Translations under genes and position numbers: made by a program
Notes under the pieces: model-generated
Told to the model about the DNA's origin: nothing
Seen by the model: only the letters and a program-made list of their open reading frames with translations
Database searches by the model: none
Shown here: positions 13,234-21,954 of the stretch, in pieces
How positions within the stretch are numbered: position 1 is the stretch's first letter
Layout of the letters: the number at the start of each line of letters is the position of its first letter
From: Betaproteobacteria bacterium
Lineage (GTDB): Bacteria > Pseudomonadota > Gammaproteobacteria > Burkholderiales > CAIKXV01
Direction of reading: 5' to 3'
Assembly: GCA_947458835.1 (NCBI GenBank)
Contig: CANHBC010000016.1
Coordinates: forward strand, 1-33,773
Length of the DNA: 33,773 nt

Positions 13234-14878
13234 AGAGCGTCTCGACCGTGATCTGCGCCAGCCCGCGCTCGCGGGCGAAGCGTTCGGTATTCCTGCGTGC
13301 CTTGCCGCGCACGAAGAACGGGATCTTCTTCAATTCGAGTTCACCGGCACCGGTCCAGACCGGTTCGGCTTCGGTCTGGGCTACCGCGACGCCTTCGCCG
13401 GCCCGCGCATCGAGTGCGGCGACCGAGACGGGAGCAGCGTTGAGGACCGGAGCTGCAATGGCGGTTTCGGCCGGCGCTGCTGCCGGCGCCGCCGGCCGCG
13501 CAACCGCGGGCAGGTGCGACGGCTTGGCACCGTCGTTGAACTCGAAGTCGTCGCGGAACATCTGCAGCAGGTGCTCTTCCAGGCCCATCACCAGCGGATG
13601 CACCCAGCTGTCGAAAAGCACGTTGGCGCCTTCGAAGCCGAACACGGGGCTGTAGCGGGCCGGCACGTCCTGTACGTGGATGGGCACGGAAATCACCGAG
13701 CAGGCGATGCCCAGCCGCTTGGCGATATGGCGTTCCATCTGCGTGCCGAGCACCAGTTCGGGCGCGCACTCGCCGATCGCCTTCTCGACTTCGAGGTAGT
13801 CGTCGGTGATCAGCGCCTCGACGCCGTACAGCTTCGCGGCCTCGCGCACTTCACGGGCGAACTCGCGGCAGAAGGTGCCGAGGCCCACCACGGTGAAGCC
13901 CATCTCCTCTGTCGCGATGCGTGCAGCAGCGACGACATGGGTCGCATCGCCGAACACGAATACGCGCTTGCCCGTCAGGTAGGTCGAATCGACCGAGCGT
14001 GCATACCACGCAAGGCGCGACTGCGACCCGGACAGGGATGCGACGCCGGGATGCTCGCGCGAGAGCACCGGGTCGGCACTGACGCCGGCCATGGCGGCGA
14101 CTTCGGCCACGAATGCGCGGGTGCCATTCACGCCCATCGGCGTGGCCTTCGTGAACGGCATGCCGAAGGTGCGCTGCAGCCAGGACGACAGCGTGCGCGA
14201 CACTTCCGGGTACAGGCAGACGTTGAAGTCGGCATCAGGCAGGCGCCTGAGGTCATCGGGCGATGCGCCCATCGGCGCGACCACGTTGACATCGATCCCG
14301 AGCTCGCCGAGCAGCCGGCTGATCTCGACCACGTCGTCGCGGCAGCGGAAGCCGAGCGCGGTCGGGCCGAGCAGGTTCGCCTTCGGCCGCACGCCCTCGG
14401 CGCGCGGCGTGCGCACCGTGCCCGGCGCCGGGATCCGGTCTGCGAGCAGCGTGCGTGCCAGCTGGTAGAAGGTCTCGGCCGCGCCCCAGTGCTCCTTCTT
14501 CGAGTAGGCCGGCAGTTCCAGCGGCACCACCGGCACCGGCAGGCCGAGCGTCTGCCCGAGGTGGCCGGCCTGGTCCTGCAGCAGTTCGGCGGTACACGAC
14601 TCACCGACCAGCATCGCCTTCGGCTGGTAGCGCTCGTAGGCTTCGGCGACGGCGGACTTGACCATGTCGGCGGTGCTGCCGCCGAGGTCGCGCGCCTGGA
14701 ACGTGGTGTAGCTGACCGGCGGGCGCTTGTCCTGGCGCTCGATCATCGTGAAGAGCAGGTCGGCGTAGGTGTCGCCCTGCGGCGCGTGCAGCACGTAGTG
14801 CACGTCGCGCATCGAGGTGGCAACGCGCATCGCGCCGACGTGCGGGGGGCCTTCATAGGTCCAGAGGGTCAGTTGCAT
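13205..14878 (-). CDS. bchB: Dark-operative protochlorophyllide reductase subunit BchB
   Basis: BchB pairs with BchN to form the NifDK-like catalytic tetramer. The 557-residue product begins [20 protein letters not shown], typical of the family, and has Asp36 (in APQGDTYAD), the unusual aspartate ligand of the NB 4Fe-4S cluster. [12 protein letters not shown] and RNPRHVP-like core blocks are followed by an Ala/Pro-rich linker (about residues 450-500) and a C-terminal domain of about 50 residues ([23 protein letters not shown]) known as the PCP-reductase domain. It starts 7 bp after bchN. The end overlaps the proposed bchH start by 29 bp, which fits coupled expression. Confidence 0.97.
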
Positions 14879-14885
14879 GGTCTGC

Positions 14886-16705
<1,820 letters not shown>

Positions 16706-16790
16706 TTCCCGGCCCGGCCCTCGTCCCCGACTTCCCGCATCTGGTTCCTCCACATCTGGATACCCGTTTTTCCACGTGCTGTTTGAGGTC

Positions 16791-16819
16791 AATCTAGACG
16801 CCTCGGAATGAGATGTCAA
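16791..16819 (-). promoter_or_regulatory. Putative sigma70-type promoter of the bchF superoperon
   Basis: On the minus strand a perfect -35 hexamer TTGACA (16819-16814) is followed, after exactly 17 bp, by TAGATT (16796-16791), four of six matches to TATAAT. The transcription start would be near 16784. The -35 hexamer is also the outer arm of the PpsR-like operator next to it, so repressor binding would block polymerase. No transcription data exist here. Confidence 0.6.
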
Positions 16820-16847
16820 CTTTAAGTTACGTCTAAAGTTCTTGACA
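16814..16847. promoter_or_regulatory. Twin PpsR/CrtJ-like operator between bchF and ppaA
   Basis: The 34-bp element reads TGT-N12-ACGT-N12-ACA. Each half is one base off the PpsR/CrtJ consensus TGT-N12-ACA: TGT-N12-ACG at 16814-16831 and CGT-N12-ACA at 16830-16847. The two halves share a central ACGT, and the outer arms TGTCAA and TTGACA are exact inverted repeats. The left half contains the palindrome AACTTTAAGTT, which also occurs upstream of bchG. Known PpsR/CrtJ proteins bind pairs of such sites. The regulator gene itself is adjacent, which supports the call. Confidence 0.6.
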
Positions 16848-16871
16848 AGTGTAAAGCGGGTTTGTTCTCAT
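16842..16871 (+). promoter_or_regulatory. Weak putative promoter toward ppaA
   Basis: TTGACA at 16842-16847 on the plus strand is the mirror image of the bchF -35 box. The best -10 candidate is TCTCAT (16866-16871, 18-bp spacing, four of six matches). Transcription would leave a leader of about 230 nt before the ppaA ATG. The weak -10 makes this uncertain. Confidence 0.3.
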
Positions 16872-17109
16872 TTGACCTCTCGCGCCACAGGCGTATCGTG
16901 TGTGTACCCGGACGCCGCTTCAGTCCGGCCCGAACGTCGGAAAATTGCCCGTTCGCTCGACACAACAACCAGCCCGGACAGGTAGCGTCTCGTCAACTGG
17001 ACACTGCCCGGATCGAGGCTGGAAACGTCGGAAGTGGGATTCCCGTGGTGGGTCAATACCGTTGCGCGGCCGTCATCGGTCTGCGCGGGTGCGAGAAGCG
17101 GAGGGGTCG
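16872..17109. other. Non-coding leader region upstream of ppaA
   Basis: Together with the promoter elements to its left this is the only gene-free stretch longer than 300 bp (16706-17109). The part from 16872 on shows no convincing riboswitch, terminator or further PpsR box by eye. It ends with GGAGGGG before the ppaA start. The ppaA frame stays open upstream to a GTG at 16900, so part of it could encode an N-terminal extension, but the residues are Arg/Ser/Pro-rich and look non-coding. Confidence 0.5.
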
Positions 17110-18015
17110 ATGACAGGCGCGGACAGTGACGATAACGATCTGGGCTACGATGGCGAACGGATGCGGGGACAGGCGGGCGACGCATTCGACGTCAACACCC
17201 GGCTCGGCTCTCAGCAGCATGACGACACCGAGCGTCGCATCGCGGGCCTGGTGCGCACGATCGAGGGCGAGATCATTCCCCGCCTGATGCTGGCCCATGC
17301 CGCACGCGGCCGGGAGCTCGTCTCCGCGTCCGGCGCGTCAGGACGCCCGGTCGAGCCGGAACACGTCGACACGCTGATCCGTGCGGTAATGGCCGAGGAC
17401 ACCGCCACGGCGCTCCAGCTGGTGCGCACGCTGGCCGCCTCCGGCATCTCGCTCGAGGCGCTCTACCTCGAACTGCTGAGCCCGGCGGCCCGGCGTGCCG
17501 GTGAGCTCTGGGAAGCGGACCAGTGCTCATTCACCGACGTTACAATCGGGTTGTGGCGATTGCAGGAAGTCATGCATGAACTGGGCATGGCCAATGCGAT
17601 CCCGCCACGGGCGGCGGAACCGCCGCACCGCGTGCTGCTGCGCCAGACCCCCGGTGAGCAGCACAGCTTCGGCCTCAACATGGTGGCCGAATTCTTCCGC
17701 CGTGCCGGCTGGCAGGTCCACGACGAGTCCACCGAAGCAGGCACGGACCCGGTCGCGAACGTCCGCAGCCGCTGGTTCGACGTGGTCGGGCTTTCGCTGT
17801 CGGGAGAGCGGCACCTCGACGTGCTGGCAAGGACCATCCATGCGATCCGCAAGGCATCGCGCAACCGGGGCGTCGGCGTAATGGTCGGCGGCCCACTGTT
17901 CACCGAGCATCCCGACTGGGTCGCACGCGTGGGCGCCGATACCACGGCCGGTGACGGCCGCCAGGCGGTGCTCCAGGCACACACCATGATCGGGTTGCTT
18001 GCCCGCTGCGGCTGA
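17110..18015 (+). CDS. ppaA: Cobalamin-binding antirepressor PpaA/AerR
   Basis: PpaA/AerR proteins bind vitamin B12 and relieve repression by PpsR/CrtJ in response to light. The 301-residue product starts at an ATG with GGAGGGG six bases upstream. A helical region with LWEADQCSFTDVTIGLWRLQ (about 133-152) resembles the SCHIC-type upper part, followed by a B12-binding Rossmann domain: EQHSFG (183-188) is the ExHxxG form of the DxHxxG motif with H185 as the likely cobalt ligand, GLSLSGERHLD (227-237) gives the S-x-L element, and VGGPLF (259-264) the GG element. ppsR follows 37 bp downstream, the standard pair. An in-frame extension to 16900 is open and could give a longer isoform. Confidence 0.92.
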   Translation: MTGADSDDNDLGYDGERMRGQAGDAFDVNTRLGSQQHDDTERRIAGLVRTIEGEIIPRLMLAHAARGRELVSASGASGRPVEPEHVDTLIRAVMAEDTATALQLVRTLAASGISLEALYLELLSPAARRAGELWEADQCSFTDVTIGLWRLQEVMHELGMANAIPPRAAEPPHRVLLRQTPGEQHSFGLNMVAEFFRRAGWQVHDESTEAGTDPVANVRSRWFDVVGLSLSGERHLDVLARTIHAIRKASRNRGVGVMVGGPLFTEHPDWVARVGADTTAGDGRQAVLQAHTMIGLLARCG

Positions 18016-18052
18016 CGCGCGGCAGGTCGGCAGCTCCCACGGAGACTTGAAC

Positions 18053-19480
18053 TTGGTAGTCGAGGCAGCACGGCAGTTCCGGTCCCCCAAGCGTTCCCTT
18101 GGCGAACTCGACGCCGAGGCGACGGCGACCCTTGTCGCGGCCGCCACCGACGTCGCGCTGGTGATCGACGCCGGTGGCGTCATCCGGGACATCGCCGTGG
18201 GCAGCGACGAGCTCGCGCAAGAAGGCTACGACGACTGGATCGGCCGCCATTGGGTCGAGACAGTCACGGTCGAGAGCCGGCGCAAGGTCGAGGAGATGCT
18301 GCGCGACGCGGGCGCCGGCGGGCCGTCGCGCTGGCGGCAGGTGAACCATCCGTCGAGCCGCGGCGACGACATGCCGATGCTCTATTCGACCGTCCCGGTC
18401 GGCAGCAAGGGTCGGGTGGTGGCGATCGGCCGCAACCTGCGCTCGATCGCCACGCTCCAGCAGAAGCTGCTCGACGTGCAGCAGTCGATGGAGCGCGACT
18501 ACCTGCGCCTGCGCCATGCAGAGACGCGCTATCGTCTGCTCTTCCAGATGGCCGCCGAGGCGGTGCTGATCGTCGACGCAGGCACGCAGCGCGTGGTCGA
18601 GGCGAACCCGGCGGCTGCCCAGCTACTCGAGGAGACGGCGCGCCGGCTGGTCGGCCGTCCCTTCCCGGAAGGGTTCGATGCGCCGAGCACACAGGCGCTG
18701 CAGTCGCTGCTCGCGGCGGTCCGCGCCGCAGGCAGCGCGGACGAGGTACGCGTGCGTCTGCTGGAGGGGCGTCGCGAGTTCATGGTCAGCACGTCGATGT
18801 TCCGCCAGGACAACGCTTCGCTGTTCCTGGTCAGGTTGTCCCCCATCAACACTGATTCGGGAGCTGGTCCGATGCCACGTGCACAAACCCGGCTGTCCGA
18901 TATCGTCGAGAGCCTTCCCGACGGATTCGTGGTCACCGACGTCGACGGCCAGATCATCACCGCGAACCGCGCATTCCTCGACGTGGTGCAGCTCGCCACC
19001 GAAGAACAGGCGCGCGGCGAGTCGATCGAGCGATGGCTGGGTCGGCCCGGCGTAGACCTCAACGTGCTGCTTGCAAACCTGAAGCAGCATGGTTCGGTAC
19101 GCATGTTCGCGACCACGCTGCGCGGCGAGTACGGCGCGAACACCGAGATCGAGATCTCGGCCGTATCGGCACCGAACACCGAACCGCCATGCCTGGGCTT
19201 CACGGTGCGCAACATCATGCGTCGTCCAGTGGCCGAGAACCGGAGCAGCCACGCACTGCCGCGTTCGGTCGAACAGCTCACGGAACTGGTTGGCCGCGTA
19301 TCCCTGAAGGAACTGGTGCGCGAGACCACAGACGTGATCGAGCGACTGTGCATCGAAGCTGCGCTCGAGCTCACCGGCGACAACCGTGCCTCGGCTGCCG
19401 AGATGCTCGGCCTGAGCCGACAGAGCCTTTATGTGAAGCTCCGTCGCTACGGAATGGGCGACCTGGCACCGGAAGCCTGA
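18053..19480 (+). CDS. ppsR: Photosynthesis gene repressor PpsR (CrtJ)
   Basis: PpsR represses bch, crt and puc/puf genes under aerobic conditions. The 475-residue product has an N-terminal sensory domain, a coiled linker (about 132-160, LQQKLLDVQQSMERDYLRLRH), PAS-like domains at about 160-265 and 280-390, and a C-terminal Fis-type helix-turn-helix (GDNRASAAEMLGLSRQSLYV, 442-461). The start is a TTG at 18053 with GGAG eight bases upstream; an earlier TTG at 18047 is too close to that site and the open frame from 17999 overlaps ppaA. Only two cysteines occur: C380 and C433. C433 corresponds by position to the redox cysteine of the DNA-binding domain; a cysteine near residue 250 is absent. Confidence 0.95.
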   Translation: MVVEAARQFRSPKRSLGELDAEATATLVAAATDVALVIDAGGVIRDIAVGSDELAQEGYDDWIGRHWVETVTVESRRKVEEMLRDAGAGGPSRWRQVNHPSSRGDDMPMLYSTVPVGSKGRVVAIGRNLRSIATLQQKLLDVQQSMERDYLRLRHAETRYRLLFQMAAEAVLIVDAGTQRVVEANPAAAQLLEETARRLVGRPFPEGFDAPSTQALQSLLAAVRAAGSADEVRVRLLEGRREFMVSTSMFRQDNASLFLVRLSPINTDSGAGPMPRAQTRLSDIVESLPDGFVVTDVDGQIITANRAFLDVVQLATEEQARGESIERWLGRPGVDLNVLLANLKQHGSVRMFATTLRGEYGANTEIEISAVSAPNTEPPCLGFTVRNIMRRPVAENRSSHALPRSVEQLTELVGRVSLKELVRETTDVIERLCIEAALELTGDNRASAAEMLGLSRQSLYVKLRRYGMGDLAPEA

Positions 19481-19491
19481 TTGTCCCGAAC

Positions 19492-19512
19492 GGCGGGATT
19501 TCGCCACTTTTT
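19492..19512 (+). terminator. Weak candidate terminator after ppsR
   Basis: A short stem GGCG/CGCC with a 6-base loop is followed two bases later by five T residues. Only four base pairs form, so termination would be partial at best. It lies 11 bases after the ppsR stop and just before the bchG control region, which fits separate control of bchG. Confidence 0.3.
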
Positions 19513-19517
19513 GCATA

Positions 19518-19559
19518 TGTCAGTCAGGTTTACAGTTCTACTGTAACTTTAAGTTGACT
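19518..19559. promoter_or_regulatory. PpsR/CrtJ-like operator pair upstream of bchG
   Basis: Two boxes lie seven bases apart: TGT-N11-ACA at 19518-19534 and TGT-N12-ACT at 19542-19559. The second, read on the minus strand, contains GTCAACTTAAAGTTAC, differing at a single base from GTCAACTTTAAGTTAC in the bchF operator. Between them sits an exact inverted repeat, TTACAG-N5-CTGTAA (19530-19546). Close pairing of boxes is typical for PpsR/CrtJ targets. The one-base deviations lower certainty for each box alone, but the repeated sequence supports them together. Confidence 0.6.
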
Positions 19560-19582
19560 ACTCGGGCCGCCCCCAGTAGTGT
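19554..19582 (+). promoter_or_regulatory. Putative bchG promoter with the bchF-promoter layout
   Basis: TTGACT (19554-19559) and TAGTGT (19577-19582) are 17 bp apart, the same spacing as TTGACA/TAGATT at bchF. In both, the -35 box is preceded by GTAACTTWAAG. The -10 box is poor (three of six). Transcription would begin at about 19589-19590, at the bchG ATG itself. Confidence 0.4.
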
Positions 19583-19589
19583 GGTGGCG

Positions 19590-20480
19590 ATGAACGCCCC
19601 TGCGCCAAGAGCGGTCCTGGAACTGCTCAAGCCGATCACCTGGTTCCCGCCGATGTGGGCCTTCGGCTGCGGCGCCGTGTCCTCGGGAATGCCCGCGTCC
19701 GGTCAATGGCTCACGGTCGCCGCCGGCATACTCCTCGCCGGCCCGCTGGTCTGTGCGACCAGCCAGGCGGTAAACGACTGGTTCGACCGCCATGTCGACG
19801 CGATCAACGAGCCGAACCGGCCGATTCCGTCGGGCCGTATTCCCGGGCAGTGGGGGCTCTATATCGCCATCCTCTGGACGCTGTTGTCGCTGGCGCTCGC
19901 CTGGTCGCTGGGTCCGCTGGTCCTCGCCGCCGCATCGGTCGGGCTGGTTCTCGCATGGATGTACAGTGCGCCGCCGTTCCGGCTGAAGCAGAACGGCTGG
20001 TGGGGCAACAGCGCGGTGGCGGTGAGCTACGAAGGCCTGCCGTGGATCACTGGAGCGGCGGTGATGCTGGCCGGCGCGACGCCCGACCACCGCATCTTCG
20101 TGCTCGCTGCGCTCTACAGCCTCGGCGCGCACGGGATCATGACCCTGAACGACTTCAAGTCGGTTGAGGGCGACCGCCAGATGAAGCTCGGCTCGCTGCC
20201 AGTCCGGCTCGGACCGGAGCGTGCGGCGCGCCTCGCGTGCGTAGTGATGGCCCTGCCGCAGTTCGCCGTGGTGGGTCTGCTGTTCGCCGGCTGGGGGCAG
20301 GTCCATCACGCCGTGATCGTGTCCGTGATGCTGCTGGCCCAGCTCGCGCTGATGGCCCGGCTGTTGACGGATCCCCGCAGACTGGCGCCCTGGTACAACG
20401 CGACCGGGGTCAGCCTCTACGTCCTGGGCATGCTGGTCAGCGCCTTCGCGCTGCGCCACGGGCTGCCCGCTCCCGCATGA
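19590..20480 (+). CDS. bchG: Bacteriochlorophyll a synthase BchG
   Basis: BchG esterifies bacteriochlorophyllide a with geranylgeranyl or phytyl diphosphate in the membrane. The 296-residue product is a UbiA-family prenyltransferase with about eight or nine membrane spans. Both Asp-rich motifs are intact: NDWFDRHVDAINEPNRPIPS near residue 63 and LNDFKSVEGDRQMKLGSLPV near residue 188. The ATG at 19590 is preferred over a TTG at 19554, which lies inside the operator; the only ribosome-site-like bases upstream are GGTGG, very close to the ATG. It is followed by an ATGA overlap with the next gene. Confidence 0.96.
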   Translation: MNAPAPRAVLELLKPITWFPPMWAFGCGAVSSGMPASGQWLTVAAGILLAGPLVCATSQAVNDWFDRHVDAINEPNRPIPSGRIPGQWGLYIAILWTLLSLALAWSLGPLVLAAASVGLVLAWMYSAPPFRLKQNGWWGNSAVAVSYEGLPWITGAAVMLAGATPDHRIFVLAALYSLGAHGIMTLNDFKSVEGDRQMKLGSLPVRLGPERAARLACVVMALPQFAVVGLLFAGWGQVHHAVIVSVMLLAQLALMARLLTDPRRLAPWYNATGVSLYVLGMLVSAFALRHGLPAPA

Positions 20481-21895
20481 ACATGACGACGCAGGACAAC
20501 GGACTCGGCTGGCTGGGTATCGTCCGTCTCGGTCTGGTACAGACGGCGCTGGGTGCGATCGTGGTGCTGACCACCTCGACCATGAACCGGGTGATGGTGG
20601 TGGAACTGGCGCTGCCGGCGATGCTGCCCGGTGCCCTGGTCGCGCTGCACTATGCAGTGCAGATGCTGCGCCCCAGGCTGGGCTACGGCTCCGACGTCGG
20701 GGGTCGGCGCACGCCGTGGATCATCGGCGGCATGGCGTTGCTCGCGCTCGGCGGCCTTGGTGCATCAGCAGCCACCGCGCTGATGGGCAGCCACCTGGCC
20801 GCGGGCGTCGCGCTGGCGGTCCTGTCCTTCCTGGTCATCGGCGTGGGCGTCGGTGCCGCCGGCACCTCGCTGCTCACGCTGCTCGCCAAGCAGGTCGCGC
20901 CCGGGCGGCGCGGCGCCGCCGCCACGATCGTCTGGATGATGATGATCGTCGGATTCATCATCACCGCAGCCACCGTCGGCCATTTCCTGGATCCGTTCAC
21001 GCCGCTACGCCTGGTCGCGATCACCGCCTGCGTGTCGGCCACGGCCTTCCTGCTCACGCTGGTGGCGGTGCGCGGCATCGAGGCACGCCGGGACAGCGCC
21101 GCGACCGGCGGTGCATCCGTGGCGGCTCGCGTGCCCGACGGCTCCACCCAGCCGTTCCGCGCAGCGCTCACCGAGGTCTGGGCTGACCCGAAGGCGCGCC
21201 GGTTCACGATCTTCGTGTTCATGTCGATGCTGGCCTACAGTGCCCAGGACCTGATCCTGGAACCGTTCGCCGGCATGGTGTTCGGCTACACGCCGGGCGA
21301 ATCGACGAAGCTCGCCGGGCTGCAGAACGGCGGCGTGCTGCTCGGCATGCTGGTGGTTGCGGTGGCCACCACGCTCGGACGGCGCGGCCGGCGGTTCGGT
21401 TCGCTCGCGGCCTGGACGGTCGGTGGCTGCATCAGTTCGGCCGTCGCGCTGGCACTGCTCGTGGTCGGCGGCCATGCCGGCGGCGACTGGCCACTCAAGC
21501 CGACCGTGTTCTTCCTGGGCGCCAGCAACGGGGCCTTCGCGGTCGCCGCGATCGGCTCGATGATGGCGCTGGCCGGCGACGGTCAGCCCTCGCGCGAAGG
21601 CATACGCATGGGCCTCTGGGGCGCATCGCAGGCGATCGCCTTCGGCGCCGGCGGCTTCGTCGGCGCGGTGCTCAGCGACGCGATCCGCGCGCTGTCCGGG
21701 TCGGTAGTCACCGGCTACACGACGGTGTTCGCGATCGAAGCGGTGCTTTTCATCGCCGCGGCAGTACTCGCCGGGCGCATCGGCATGGCCGCGAACGCGG
21801 CCGCAGCGGCGACCCGGGACCAGACACGGCGCACCGGCGCGGATGCCGGCAGTGGTTTCAAGGCTGGACTCGCACCCGGACTGAACGGTCGCTGA
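20477..21895 (+). CDS. PucC/BCH2-family MFS protein of the bchG-bchP operon
   Basis: The 472-residue product has about 12 membrane spans and belongs to the same PucC/BCD branch of the MFS as LhaA: TMNRVMVVELALPA near residue 35, the loop LRPRLGYGSDVGGRRTPWIIGG, and YSAQDLILEPFAGMVFGYTPG in the middle. In purple bacteria a gene of this type (often called bch2 or orf428) lies between bchG and bchP, as here. A role in tetrapyrrole handling or antenna assembly is inferred from family and place; no substrate is known to me. Its ATG overlaps the bchG stop (ATGA). The C-terminal 40 residues are polar and probably cytoplasmic. Confidence 0.9.
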   Translation: MNMTTQDNGLGWLGIVRLGLVQTALGAIVVLTTSTMNRVMVVELALPAMLPGALVALHYAVQMLRPRLGYGSDVGGRRTPWIIGGMALLALGGLGASAATALMGSHLAAGVALAVLSFLVIGVGVGAAGTSLLTLLAKQVAPGRRGAAATIVWMMMIVGFIITAATVGHFLDPFTPLRLVAITACVSATAFLLTLVAVRGIEARRDSAATGGASVAARVPDGSTQPFRAALTEVWADPKARRFTIFVFMSMLAYSAQDLILEPFAGMVFGYTPGESTKLAGLQNGGVLLGMLVVAVATTLGRRGRRFGSLAAWTVGGCISSAVALALLVVGGHAGGDWPLKPTVFFLGASNGAFAVAAIGSMMALAGDGQPSREGIRMGLWGASQAIAFGAGGFVGAVLSDAIRALSGSVVTGYTTVFAIEAVLFIAAAVLAGRIGMAANAAAAATRDQTRRTGADAGSGFKAGLAPGLNGR

Positions 21896-21954
21896 ACCGG
21901 TGGCCCGGGCCTGCATTTCAAAGGTCGATTGAAGATTCCGAGGGGAGTTCCGAG

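Noticed and set aside
16868-17185. A 105-codon minus-strand frame in the bchF-ppaA region
   Set aside because: Spans the promoter leader and the ppaA start, has no ribosome site and no recognisable protein features.
20477-21895. Naming the second PucC-family gene pucC
   Set aside because: No puc antenna genes are near it; its place between bchG and bchP fits the BCH2/ORF428 type, and sequence alone does not separate the subfamilies.
21896-21954. A possible PpsR box or promoter before bchP
   Set aside because: No TGT-N12-ACA-like pair or convincing -35/-10 is present in the 59-bp gap; bchP is probably co-transcribed with bchG.
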